From the NCBI GenBank assembly GCA_022925895.1, contig JAKSYS010000682.1, forward strand, positions 1-33,444: DNA of 33,444 nucleotides, in the 5' to 3' direction. A program made the position numbers and the translations under genes. Below are positions 1 through 9,864 of the stretch, piece after piece. The notes under the pieces were generated by a model. It saw only the letters and a list, made by a program, of their open reading frames with translations, made no database searches and was not told where the DNA came from. This DNA comes from Fragilaria crotonensis. Its lineage: Eukaryota > Bacillariophyta > Fragilariophyceae > Fragilariales > Fragilariaceae. The stretch's first letter is position 1, and the number at the start of each line of letters is the position of its first letter.

Positions 1-3
1 AAA

Positions 4-903
4 ATGAAGTATCGAAAGCCTCCATTTGCCAAGTTTGGGGACGCACAATACACTCTGCGACGGAGCACGATTGCTGCTACTTTACGGTTAAGCGCAGACA
101 CTGACAGCGGATGGATGTTTCTTCGAAGTCTGTGCGTGAACTCTGCTTGTCGAGGACAAGGACTTGCGCTCTATTTGCTAGGCTTGGTTTTGGATGACTC
201 CTCTCAGACACACACCAACAACAAGACTGGAATATATTGCTTTACAGAACCCTCCCTATCACAACTGTATTCGAAGGCCGGATTTTGGGAGTCAACAGAG
301 ACTCTCCCCAAGTCAATTTTCCATCGTTGGATGAAACTGAAAGCTCGTGCGAAAGCACAACACCTGCGATGTTTTCAATGGCACGCCTTGAATATTCTTC
401 TTCTTCAGCATTCGAACGAATCCCATCGCAAGACGGGGACCGCGCGCTTACTTTCGGGGACTCGACACTTGAATGTACGAAAAATAGTTTGGAGTGGTCG
501 CCCGGACAACGATACCGTTCAACTTGTTCTGAACGAATACCGAGGTGACACTGTAGTTTTGCTATGGACTGGAGGTGAAGCAACCCTGCCAACAGTGCCG
601 TCAGGGGGTTCGACTACTTATTTCCTGTTGTTGGATGGCACTTGGCAAGAAGCACAGCGTATGTTTCGCAAGATACCAGAACTACGGGGACTACCGCGAC
701 TGTCCCTGCAAGCCTCCGCTCCTTCTGCGTACACCTTGCGGCAGAATTTTGGATGGAGGGAACGCTTTTCACACAATGGCGAGCAGACCTTGCTATGTAC
801 AGCGGAGGTCGGGGCGGAGCTTTTGCAACAGCTAGGTAACCAACCACGAGCGACCCATGTGCGAAATCGTCTGATCGATTTTCAAGTCAAGTTAGTCGAT
901 TGA
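4..903 (+). CDS. GNAT-DTW fusion protein (probable tRNA-uridine aminocarboxypropyltransferase)
   Basis: The 299 residues hold two domains. Residues about 20-100 resemble a GNAT acetyltransferase core, with the acetyl-CoA loop CRGQGLAL at 49-56. Residues about 118-295 resemble a DTW domain: an N-terminal H-S-N-E...TGTARLL segment near 136-150 and the signature LLLDGTWQEAQRM at 208-220. DTW proteins (bacterial TapT/YfiP, eukaryotic DTWD1 and DTWD2) move the 3-amino-3-carboxypropyl group from S-adenosylmethionine to uridine in tRNA, giving acp3U. The fusion to GNAT is unusual. The first ATG lies only three bases into the window, so the true start may be upstream and the GNAT part could be incomplete. 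The next gene begins 98 bp downstream on the same strand. The DTW assignment is fairly firm; GNAT activity is inferred. Confidence 0.75.
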   Translation: MKYRKPPFAKFGDAQYTLRRSTIAATLRLSADTDSGWMFLRSLCVNSACRGQGLALYLLGLVLDDSSQTHTNNKTGIYCFTEPSLSQLYSKAGFWESTETLPKSIFHRWMKLKARAKAQHLRCFQWHALNILLLQHSNESHRKTGTARLLSGTRHLNVRKIVWSGRPDNDTVQLVLNEYRGDTVVLLWTGGEATLPTVPSGGSTTYFLLLDGTWQEAQRMFRKIPELRGLPRLSLQASAPSAYTLRQNFGWRERFSHNGEQTLLCTAEVGAELLQQLGNQPRATHVRNRLIDFQVKLVD

Positions 904-1001
904 GTCAAACGGGTGCGACCACGTCATAGCATATCCCTGCTTTTCTGTCAAAATCCATAACACTCACTTTTGCTGCAGATTTCCGGCTCGACGTTTGCAC
1001 C

Positions 1002-1904
1002 ATGACGAAATGTTTGCGGATCATTGTCGCCTTGACACTACTCTTTGGTGGGACTCAGGCTTTCACAGTGGGACGAACGAAAGAAGCACTCAATTTGAAA
1101 TCTCAGGGTGCAAACACGGCATCAGTATCTTCAATGACGCCATGGTCAGTCGGTCGACAGTTGTCCAAGGCAACGCAGATTCTGGCCACATCTGCCGGCG
1201 GTGATGACGAAGAATACTCGATAGACCCTTCAAACATTCCATTTGCAGCCCTTTGGGCTGCTCTGCTAGCTTTCGCATTCTTCATCGCTCCCGGGGAGCT
1301 GCAGGGGTCGGCGTACGACCAAAGCATCATCGAGGCAATTCTGGCTAATCCACAGAAGCCAGATGTCAACGAACTCTTTGTTTTCGTTTTTAATCAGTTT
1401 GCAGTCCTTCCCCTGGCCTTGGCATGCGTTGCACTTCCCCAAGCGTCTAAGAAGGGTCCTCCACCAACGCCATTTTTGATTGCTGCCAGTTTTCTTGGCT
1501 ACTTTCTCTTCGGGCCATACATGTTTCTTCGTGGATCTCCAAAGGAGGCGACACGCCTAGGAGATGTGGGATGGTTCACTACCAATGTCTTTGAAAATAA
1601 ACTATTCAATATCGGGGCTCTGGCACTCTCCCTGTACTTTGCCACTCAAGTATCCTGGTCGGACTTTGGCACTACTTCTCAAGGATTCGTCGATATGTGG
1701 AACGTGTCCAAGTTTGTTAGTGTTTCATCTGTCGACCTCTCCGTTCTGACGCTTACTACTGCCGCACTGATCCCTCAAGATTACCGAATCAGAAATCCCA
1801 AGGACGATGGTCAGGCAAATCTCATTGCAGCCTCGACCCTGTTACTACCAGTATACGGAGCCCTAATCTACTGCGTCCTTCGACCTACTTTGCCAGAAGA
1901 GTAG
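1002..1904 (+). CDS. Plastid-targeted multi-pass membrane protein of unknown function
   Basis: The 300-residue protein begins with a signal peptide (residues 1-20) ending in TQA-F. This fits the ASAF-type cleavage site, with Phe at +1, used for import into stramenopile complex plastids. A Ser/Thr-rich transit-like stretch follows to about residue 70. About five hydrophobic helices follow, near 80-98, 127-148, 158-177, 200-218 and 270-292. The segment around residue 190 (GDVGWFTTNVFENKLFNIGA) recalls conserved plastid membrane proteins of plants and cyanobacteria, but I cannot name the family. The ATG at 1002 is the first in frame and gives the complete signal peptide. The gene converges on the MscS-like gene, whose stop lies 50 bp away. 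Localisation is inferred and function is unknown. Confidence 0.72.
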   Translation: MTKCLRIIVALTLLFGGTQAFTVGRTKEALNLKSQGANTASVSSMTPWSVGRQLSKATQILATSAGGDDEEYSIDPSNIPFAALWAALLAFAFFIAPGELQGSAYDQSIIEAILANPQKPDVNELFVFVFNQFAVLPLALACVALPQASKKGPPPTPFLIAASFLGYFLFGPYMFLRGSPKEATRLGDVGWFTTNVFENKLFNIGALALSLYFATQVSWSDFGTTSQGFVDMWNVSKFVSVSSVDLSVLTLTTAALIPQDYRIRNPKDDGQANLIAASTLLLPVYGALIYCVLRPTLPEE

Positions 1905-1954
1905 TTTGTCCTGGGTCCTAGCGGTGTTGAATTTCTAGATCGAATTACCATCAC

Positions 1955-4900
1955 TTAGTTTCCACTAGTATTCGAAGCCTTCGTTGTAGCACCTGCTATA
2001 ACAGCAATGACGTCCGAAGCCTTTACCACTTCATTGGAGTGGGTGGAATCGGCAACGGTTGCAACCTGAATAGGAACTTGCGATTTGTTAATACCAAGCT
2101 GCCTCCCGAGCTCAGTGGAAAACCAAAGAAGCTCCCCACGGTTGTGCAGGACGACTGGGGCATCCTGCCATGACCGCATGTGGCGTACTCGAACAGAATA
2201 TTGGATCAGCTCCCTATTCGTGTCAACCAGCTCACACCGGAAGACCATCAAGGCCTCGTAGATACGGGGACGCTCACGAAGATAGTGCTCAAGCTCTTCC
2301 CGGAAAAACTTAAGTTTTTCTTCGTCAACCTTCGGCAAGTTAAAGTCGAGCGTAAAGCTAATCAACGCATTTGGCGATCGGTTGCAATTAACAATTCGGA
2401 GAGACGATAGAATTCCGTTGTTTAGGACAGCGATTTCATTGGTTGCGGCGAATCTAAGCGTCGTGCACCACAGATTGATATCTACAGTAATGGAAATGAA
2501 ATGTGTGAGCCCGGACAAGTGAGAATTTTGAATTGAACAACGCTTACCTTCTACAAACCATGATTGGGATGTCCCTCCAGCCTCATCCTGCGCTGGTTGA
2601 GCAATCACAATGCGGTCTCCAATATCGTATGGTCGGCGAAAAGCTATGAGCAGAACACCCTTTGTTGCAGAGAGTGAGCGAGCGGCTTTCTGTTGAAAAC
2701 ACACATAACGGTTGTGGACTTACTTCAATGTATTTTGACGCAGACGAACCAACTGCAAAGGCGAATGACACCATTAAGGTAGAGAGCGAGACAAGCACTG
2801 GATACGGGTTGTATTGAAGGATCGTCATGACGACCAGGGCAAGAAGGAAATTTACCAACCCGTCTACTATGCTTTCGAGAACTTTGTTGATAACCGAGGC
2901 GTTGCCGACAGAGGCGCGAAAGAAACGCAACCGCTTATAAACTGTGTCACAGGTTTGAACAAAGGCAAGCAGCGTGAGTTCTCTGTGATTGTCAGGACGA
3001 AAGAGACGCTTCAGTGCCTTATCCTTGCCCTCCATGAGATGCCCTTCCTCATTAAGTGCGAGAAGCCTGATTACGTCATAAGACAAGATGGAAAGGTTGG
3101 TCGACCGAAGGAGGCGGCGATAGGTTTTCCTAGCTGATTTGATGACTTGGTCCCTAGTAGCACAGAGACCGAACGCTGCCCCGAACAGAAGTGGGTCATC
3201 CATGTACGTCAGCGCTTTCCGAAACTTGAGAATTTCTGCAATAGATATGTCAGCCGGTTTGTCAAGCTTGTTCTGAGGCTCCTGCCAACGATCAAGCAGC
3301 CGCTTGAGTTGGCCTATACTATCAACGGATTGAATGGATGCATCAGGAACTCCTGCAGCTTGGCCCGGCCTGTTCGGCCCTTCAGGCGGTGTATGTACCG
3401 TCGACGTCTCAGCATTCTGAGCATGAGGCACTCCGGCTGCGCTCGAAGTACGAGATTCTCCCCTTCGATGTCGATCAGCATCCTCTAACTCACCATCTTC
3501 ACTTGATGCATCTTCATCGTCATCATCGTCGTCATCATCATCGTTTTCACATGCATCATCACTGTCGATGCTATCATCGCCATCGACGCTAGCCAATGAA
3601 TCGTCTGCATCACGAGCGTTAGCGTCAGGAAGTGATTCCCCGAAATCGCCTACAAAATCAATTGCATCGTTTGCCTCGCCGGTACTCTCATAATTGACAT
3701 CGAGTGTGTGCTTCCACGTGCCACCTACTCGACGTGCACTAGACAAGGGATGTTCTTCGTCAACGAATTGTAGCTCTGTCGTGAGCTCTGCAACCTCTGT
3801 GATAAGGACAATATCCGCAAGAATTTGTTCGAGTGTCGTCTTGTAGTTAAGGAAGGTCCTCCTTCCAAAGGACATGGCAACATGCGTGCGTTTGATTGCA
3901 TGACAGGTGCCAGCTAGTAAGACAGACAAAAGGATCCTCAAATAGAAATCACTTTTGAGAATGTGCCCACCAGGATTTGCTGACGAGAACACACCAATAT
4001 CAAGGAAGTAAAGCCAATTCTGCTGAAAGGGATGTTCTCCGTGCAATAGACCCAAATCTAACAGAGACCACAAGATCATAATGAGCGGCTAGCCCTTGGC
4101 ATTGATGAACCACAATGTCACAAGAGGACCGCAAGAATACACCATCCATTTTGTCCTCAACGCAATCCCTTCCACAGCAAGGTACTCGACAACCACGACA
4201 AGTTCAAGAACAAGGGCCTGGCGAGCAATAAAGATTAACCACCACGAGAGAGAGGCGTCGCCAGGTAAGAATTCAACGGAAGGATTGCCCATTTGAAAGT
4301 AGAGAAGAGATGCCACGAGTACTGAAGGGAGGATAACGAATGGTAAAGTGGAGGCAAAAAGGAAACGAAACATTCCTCTCATGCAAGTAACAGGGTTCAA
4401 GATCTCCGCCAGACCAAACCGAGAGCGAGGGAGGCACCAAAATTGGGAAGTTGCGACACTTTCAATGGCCCTCTTCTTCTTTTTTTGTCTTTTCAATCCG
4501 ATGACACTACCAGCCGAACCGTAGGAATAAGAGTATTGATCAGCTCCTGGTGAGGTGACAGGAAGCAAGGGTTCCGTGGTATCGTCCCTTGCAAAGACGT
4601 ACGAGTGTGACTGGGTTTCATCATAGGTGTCCGCTTCGTTGCCGTTGCTATTGTATGCATCGTTTTCAAAAAGTTGATTAACCTTGATAGCTGACGCAAC
4701 CAAATTGTCCATGTGGCTATTGAATTTTCCGTCACCTTTCTCCACACGAAAACTAGTGAACACATCAGGTTTTCCATCTTTTCGTCCCTCAACGTGATCC
4801 TTCACCGACGGCATTCTCCGGGTGAAACCCAGCGTTCCTGTCTTCTTGAGTGCTTTAACTCCCTTCGTGATATTAAATTGCTTTGCGATGGAGGTGAACA

Positions 4901-5135
4901 TATCAGGGACGCCTTTTGCTACTTGCGACATAGGGAAGAAAGTGCTGTCGGCAATGGGAACTCTTTCCAGGGGCGGAACTTCCCCATCGACAGCTGCATC
5001 CCAGTCATTCTTTTTCGTAGCATTCGCTCTCCTCACCTCTAGATTAGAGACTAGCGCTCCCTCCGCTTCTTGTTCCTCATCGAAAGCTAACATGCCTCCT
5101 TGACGGTTCAATGTCCTGGATGGAAGGCTCGCCAT
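1955..5135 (-). CDS. MscS-like mechanosensitive ion channel, three exons, with an in-frame TAG
   Basis: Three exons can be read on the minus strand: 5135-2724, 2659-2548 and 2481-1955. The introns are 64 nt (2660-2723, GTAAGT...AAAG) and 66 nt (2482-2547, GTAAGC...GTAG), and both splice in frame. The protein would be about 1,016 residues. It has a long polar N-terminus, transmembrane helices from about residue 255, a very acidic loop near 515-560 encoded by a GAY/GAR microsatellite, and the MscS pore helix followed by the beta domain (GVLLIAFRRPYDIGDR from about 805, starting at the first splice junction). MscS-family channels open under membrane tension. An in-frame TAG at 4089-4091 falls in a hydrophobic stretch (WFINAKG-stop-PLIMILWSLL) where a Trp codon would fit. 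This may be a nonsense mutation, a base error, or an avoided 54-nt intron. The channel assignment is secure; whether the gene is intact is not. Confidence 0.82.
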
Positions 5136-5890
5136 ACTGATCGAAGGATGATCTACGTATCACTTGTTGCTCGTTGCCGCCCTTCTTTGTTATGCGCTCA
5201 GTGTTGGGAGCATCCCGAAAGGCTGTCCTTGAAACACCAAGATACCTGGTAGTCATCTCGAGGAATCATGAAATCCAGAATTTCGTAGATACCCCAGTCT
5301 ACGTTGCCGCTACCTAGAGAACTAGTACTGCAATGAGCACACTATGACATGATAGTAGTCTGAGCACAGTGCGACGCGGTTTCTGGCCATGTGTGATTGA
5401 GTTCTGAGCACTGCAAAAAAACTCTACTACAGTACTACAGTACCAGGTAATATGGTGTACGGTGTACGGTGTTTCCGCATTGGGTATGCGGTATGCATAT
5501 ATTGGCGGGTTGTGTGTTTTGTACTACTATCATACTGTAGCGGTTTGCAGAGGTCCTACCGGTAGTATCATTATTATGAATATGGAATCTGGAACACCAA
5601 GTCACACGAGGCCTTGTTTGGCTCAGCATTTCATGGAGGGTTATATGAATCATAAACGTATACTATATCATATGATCTATGATACGATGATACGTATCTC
5701 ACATATACTCCACATATGCAAGACTCACGTCTCCGTAGATTTTACACGTTTTATTACCGGATATGCAAAAATTCCGGAACCCCTCTGCTAGACTTCTATA
5801 ACGGTTTTCATCAGAGCTGTCAAGCAGTGTCTCGCAAACGGTCAAGAATTCAAATAAGTCCCACCAACTAAAAACACAACATCCTGTTTT
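5136..5890. other. Divergent intergenic region between two channel genes
   Basis: This 755-bp gap separates two diverging ion-channel genes and should hold both promoters. It contains short runs of overlapping CTACAGTACTACAGTACC-like words (5430-5450), a GGTGTACGGTGTACGG tandem (about 5454-5470) and AT-rich ATATGATACGAT words near 5660-5705. I see no RNA gene and no credible ORF. Confidence 0.5.
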
Positions 5891-8800
5891 ATGCCAACCA
5901 TCTTATTTGACGATTGGATCATGAAGGACGATCAAAGCTATCAAAACAACAGGTGGTCGTCATCGATCGTATCCATGCCTGACAATATAGCTCGTATGGA
6001 AGAAGAAGGTGATGTTCACAATGTCGATCATGAAGAAATCATAGGGAGTCCAACCACGGATCCAAAGGTGCGACGCCGAGGATCACCTGCGGCCCCACCA
6101 GGTGTTACTCAACGTAAGCGAGACAAGGAGAATGAGGTTCCGCGCGTCTGGAGGGACGATCCAGTTGGAGTATCGGTGGCTGCTCGACAACCCGATCATC
6201 GACGTGTGAACTTTTCGCCTACGCCCACTGTGCCAACGCCACCGTCTTTGACATGGAAAAATGGTGCGCAAAACCGACCCGTTCTCCACCAACAATGGGT
6301 TTACGATGATCACAGTGAAGCAATTGAGATTGTTGAACGTAAGGGACAAAGTAACGAGGAAATAAAGAACGAGAAGGCGACCACGCCATTATCCAATAAA
6401 GCATCGCCTCACTTGTTAAGAAAAACTTCTGCAATGAAGTCAATCTCATCTTCGCCATCGGATGACTCTAGGCCAATGATGAATCGATCAAATGCGGAGA
6501 TGGAGCTCAGAACAAGCGATAAGATTTATGAGCCCCCAACGCAGCTTCACGATCTGTGTTACAAGGCGAAGAATGTTGATGACCTTCTCGACTTTTTGCG
6601 GTCACCCAGTGTGCGAGGACGAGACTTGTCACTGTCCGCCTCCACGAAGGACAAGAAAGGACGAATCCCTTTGCATATTTTTGCAGAAAATAACGCGTTT
6701 GCTGGATCTTTGTTCACTCCGGTCGATGCAGATGATGACTTTCTCTTGATTCATCACATGTCATCGTACGGTCGTGAACAGTCGAATGACAACAAATTGA
6801 TTAAGTTTGTTCTCGAGGCATTTCTGTCCACCAATCCGGATGGTATCAATTGGCGAGATGCTGATGGTTTCATCCCCTTTGAACGCTCTCTTGTCCAATG
6901 GACCAGGCGCATATACTCGGCAAAACAATCTCGCTCCAACCGAACTATTTCAAGCAACTCTCGTCGCAAGAGTTTCACAACGGAGACGCTACATAGTATG
7001 TGGGCTTCAACGACAATGACTGTCACGTCCGCTATGGCATGGGCAGGACGCTCTCTCCACTTTCAAGCACACCCACGCGATGACGAATCCAGTGAAATGG
7101 AAGATGGCACACTTGGTGAGGCATCTGTGATAGATCCTCGTGCTCCAACGATTTTCCCTACGGCTCCGGTCCGACTAACTTCATTAGCACGATGCTCCAT
7201 CAAAATTCTGTCGCTTATTCTTCAGCAACTCGAGGAGAAAGTGGCACAGTACTCTAATCGACGCATGGGAAACTCATTGCCACGCTTGGAATCACTTCAA
7301 TCAGACTCATTTGACGCTGCGATGGATTCGTTTCGCAGTTTTTGCCAAAGCGAGACTGCCGAGGACGTTGCAAAGCAACTTGTGGCACACATCGCCAAGG
7401 TGCCCAATTTGGTCCTGACGTTGCTTCTGATTGACGACGAAATTGATCGAGATTGGGTTCGTAATACGATCCTTTTCAAACGGATTGCTGTTCACCAATG
7501 TTCGGTCGACCCTTGGATAAACGCCACGCTTCAAAACTCGGACAAGGCTATTGCGCGGCGTGGATTGGACTACCTGCGTTTTGTTTCCGATATCGTTGCT
7601 TGCTCGAAAGAAAACGAGGATGCTTTCTTGGAAGCCATCGCCCAACTAGACGGTTTCATTCCTTCGCTTCTGGCTTTGGACGAGCGTGATATTGAGGAGG
7701 CAGCCACTACCTTCATTGTGCGATCTGTACTCGACAAGATGATATCCAGACCCTTTGCGGCTACTGTCGTCTTTTGCGACTTCTTTTTTCTCTGTATCTT
7801 GATGATTGGATTTCGTTGCAGCGTTAACAATTTCCTGCTGGGTGAACCTCCTGAAATCATCCTGAAATGGATCTACGTTGCGAATACAGGCATATTCTAC
7901 TTTGTCATACGTGAGCTTGGAAAGTGCATCACAATATTGGAACGCACTCGCCAAGCAAGTATTTATTTGTGGAGTATCTGGAATATTGCGGATATTCTGT
8001 CAACTGTCTTCGCTCTCGCAAGTACAATTCTCATTCGGATCAATTTCTCGGAAACCCTTAACTTCGATGATATCGACCCGCTTCGAGCTTTCCTCGCGAT
8101 CACCACGGGATGCCTCTGGATGCGAGCCTTGAGCATCCTTAAATCCCTGAACATTCAGCTTGCTACGTTTGTGTTGGCGATACTTCAAATCTGCAAGGAC
8201 ATTCTCTGGTTCCTCATCATTCTCGGTGCCCTTGTGGCATGCTTTGCCCAAATGTTCTATACTTTACTACTTCCTGCAGCCTGTGCCACGGAAGAAGCCT
8301 ACAAAGAAGCCAGCCTCCAGTGCTCTCAATCGGAATACTATTTACGACTCTACACCATTTTGGGAAACCTTGGAGGCTTTGATGAATTCAACCGAGCCGC
8401 ATTCACGACCAGCTTCTCCGTGTTCCTAATCGTTTTCTTCAGCTTCATGGTGGTGATTATCTTGCTCAACATTCTTATCGCGATTGTTTCTGATTCCTAC
8501 GAGAAATGCCTGATACGATCTCACTGTCTCTTTGGGAGAGCTCGAGTCCTTCTCATTTCAGAACTGGTATCCTTTCAAAACCTGCTTCGAACACAGCAAA
8601 GCTTGGTACAAAAGGATGGTACAGAAAGCTCAAAACGATGCCACCATCATCTATTGAACCGCGGATGGAGTCGGGGATCAATCGGCTTTTTCTGCCTATC
8701 AGTCTTTGTGATCTTTCTGTGGCTCATCAGCGAAGTTGCCGGTTCCTTCTACGGAGAGCGATATGGAAACCTGTTGTTCAGTTTCCTCAGCATCTTCGTT

Positions 8801-9268
8801 AACGTCCTTCTCTTCGCAGCCATCATGGTCTTCTTATCAAGAGGTGCTGAAGACTCCACTCAGGTCGAGGACGCAGAACGACCTGCAAACTCGAGATGGT
8901 ACGACCTTTTCCAACGAATCATGTTTCGACTGCTAGGGACGTCAAAAGAAAAGCCAAAGTTTTCCCGCAAAGCAGAAACTGATGAGTGGAAAGGCCGTAT
9001 CAACTACCTACAAGAAGAGATGGAACGGATCGCTGAGAAGAGTAACGGGCGAATGGAGAGTCAAATCTCAAGCCTTCATTCTGTCATGTCAGAGCCGAAT
9101 CGCGTTGAGGAAGGCCTGTCGAACCTCAGAGCTGAAATCAAGGCAGAATTGAGGGAGATGGAACTCAGGAATAAGGCTGCACTGCAGCAAATTCTAGACG
9201 CCCTTGCACCACGGCAAGCCCTCGGAGAGAGAGCCAGTATTCCGCACTCTGGTAGTCGATACAAATGA
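5891..9268 (+). CDS. TRP/polycystin-like cation channel with ankyrin-like N-terminus and C-terminal coiled coil
   Basis: This is a single uninterrupted 1,125-residue frame. Residues 1-215 are polar and low in complexity. An ankyrin-like helical segment starts near 219 (LHDLCYKAKNVDDLLDFL) and includes KKGRIPLHIFAENNAF. The membrane region begins near 619 (FAATVVFCDFFFLCILMIG) and continues through several helices to a pore-like stretch (ILGNLGGFDEF) and a last helix ending in ILLNILIAIVSDSYEK near 870. That ending is typical of the ion_trans fold of TRP and polycystin channels. Two further hydrophobic segments (about 935-960 and 970-990) follow, which is unusual. A charged coiled coil runs from about 1030 to the end. 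Such channels pass cations across the plasma or endomembranes. The first ATG is used, and Met11 is an alternative. The class is reasonably sure; ion and trigger are unknown. Confidence 0.8.
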   Translation: MPTILFDDWIMKDDQSYQNNRWSSSIVSMPDNIARMEEEGDVHNVDHEEIIGSPTTDPKVRRRGSPAAPPGVTQRKRDKENEVPRVWRDDPVGVSVAARQPDHRRVNFSPTPTVPTPPSLTWKNGAQNRPVLHQQWVYDDHSEAIEIVERKGQSNEEIKNEKATTPLSNKASPHLLRKTSAMKSISSSPSDDSRPMMNRSNAEMELRTSDKIYEPPTQLHDLCYKAKNVDDLLDFLRSPSVRGRDLSLSASTKDKKGRIPLHIFAENNAFAGSLFTPVDADDDFLLIHHMSSYGREQSNDNKLIKFVLEAFLSTNPDGINWRDADGFIPFERSLVQWTRRIYSAKQSRSNRTISSNSRRKSFTTETLHSMWASTTMTVTSAMAWAGRSLHFQAHPRDDESSEMEDGTLGEASVIDPRAPTIFPTAPVRLTSLARCSIKILSLILQQLEEKVAQYSNRRMGNSLPRLESLQSDSFDAAMDSFRSFCQSETAEDVAKQLVAHIAKVPNLVLTLLLIDDEIDRDWVRNTILFKRIAVHQCSVDPWINATLQNSDKAIARRGLDYLRFVSDIVACSKENEDAFLEAIAQLDGFIPSLLALDERDIEEAATTFIVRSVLDKMISRPFAATVVFCDFFFLCILMIGFRCSVNNFLLGEPPEIILKWIYVANTGIFYFVIRELGKCITILERTRQASIYLWSIWNIADILSTVFALASTILIRINFSETLNFDDIDPLRAFLAITTGCLWMRALSILKSLNIQLATFVLAILQICKDILWFLIILGALVACFAQMFYTLLLPAACATEEAYKEASLQCSQSEYYLRLYTILGNLGGFDEFNRAAFTTSFSVFLIVFFSFMVVIILLNILIAIVSDSYEKCLIRSHCLFGRARVLLISELVSFQNLLRTQQSLVQKDGTESSKRCHHHLLNRGWSRGSIGFFCLSVFVIFLWLISEVAGSFYGERYGNLLFSFLSIFVNVLLFAAIMVFLSRGAEDSTQVEDAERPANSRWYDLFQRIMFRLLGTSKEKPKFSRKAETDEWKGRINYLQEEMERIAEKSNGRMESQISSLHSVMSEPNRVEEGLSNLRAEIKAELREMELRNKAALQQILDALAPRQALGERASIPHSGSRYK

Positions 9269-9295
9269 GATGAACAACTAGATGAGAACTTCCTA

Positions 9296-9329
9296 ACGTA
9301 GAATGATTATTCACGTAGAATAATTATTC
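9296..9329. repeat. 17-bp tandem duplication in the 3' intergenic gap
   Basis: Two adjacent 17-bp copies of acgtagaatgattattc differ at one position (g/a). They lie between the stop codons of the converging TRP-like and uS17 genes, in AT-rich sequence likely to hold both polyadenylation regions. Confidence 0.7.
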
Positions 9330-9357
9330 AACTGTATTTATTCGATTTGTTTATGGT

Positions 9358-9864
9358 TTAGAACACACGGAAGGATTTCTTTCCAGAGCTAGCGTTGACA
9401 GCGGCCTCGTGGGAGATAACATTGAAACGGACAGTCTTGGAAAGAGGACGGCATTGTCCAATGGTGACAACATCACCATCCTTGATTGGGAAAGCAGGCG
9501 AGCAGTGAACAGCAATGTTCTTGTGTCTCTTCTCAAAACGACGGTACTTGACAACATAGTGAAGGTAGTCTCTGCGAACAATAATGGTACGCTTCATCTT
9601 GGTCGACACAACCAATCCCTTCAAAATACGTCCTCGGATCGAAACATTACCAGTGAAGGGGCACTTTTTGTCCACGAAATTTCCCTCGATGGCAGCAGCT
9701 GGGGTACGAATTCCAAGACCAACATTCTTCACCCAACGCATGGCCTTTTGAGTGGTACCAATGGCACGCTTGCGGGCGATAAACACGGCATCCTGGGACT
9801 GGTAGGCCTTCTCGTGCTGATCGCACTCGACATACTCCTTTGCAACACGTGGGACAGCAGGCAT
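9358..9864 (-). CDS. RPS11: 40S ribosomal protein S11 (uS17)
   Basis: The 168-residue protein is a full-length eukaryotic uS17. It has the N-terminal eukaryote-specific extension (about 1-65), a [17 protein letters not shown] segment and the OB-fold core with [19 protein letters not shown] and [19 protein letters not shown]. The core ends with [21 protein letters not shown]. uS17 binds 18S rRNA early in small-subunit assembly. Length and motifs agree with the family, and no intron is needed inside the coding part. A CTTACGTAG just upstream of the ATG could mark a 5'-UTR splice acceptor, but I could not define a donor. The gene converges on the TRP-like channel gene and diverges from the gene at 11036. 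Confidence 0.96.
   Translation of the reverse strand: MPAVPRVAKEYVECDQHEKAYQSQDAVFIARKRAIGTTQKAMRWVKNVGLGIRTPAAAIEGNFVDKKCPFTGNVSIRGRILKGLVVSTKMKRTIIVRRDYLHYVVKYRRFEKRHKNIAVHCSPAFPIKDGDVVTIGQCRPLSKTVRFNVISHEAAVNASSGKKSFRVF

Noticed and set aside
2669-2723. Use of the nearer CAACAG acceptor for the first MscS intron
   Set aside because: It would make a 34-nt intron and add residues before GVLLIAFRRPYDIGDR; the AAAG acceptor gives a continuous MscS motif.
3500-3560. ATC/GTC microsatellite as a non-coding repeat
   Set aside because: It encodes the acidic Asp-rich loop of the MscS-like channel and keeps the frame.
4081-4134. 54-nt GT-AG intron that would remove the TAG in the MscS-like gene
   Set aside because: It keeps the frame but deletes part of a probable helix and is shorter than the other introns in the window. 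It is kept only as an alternative in the finding.
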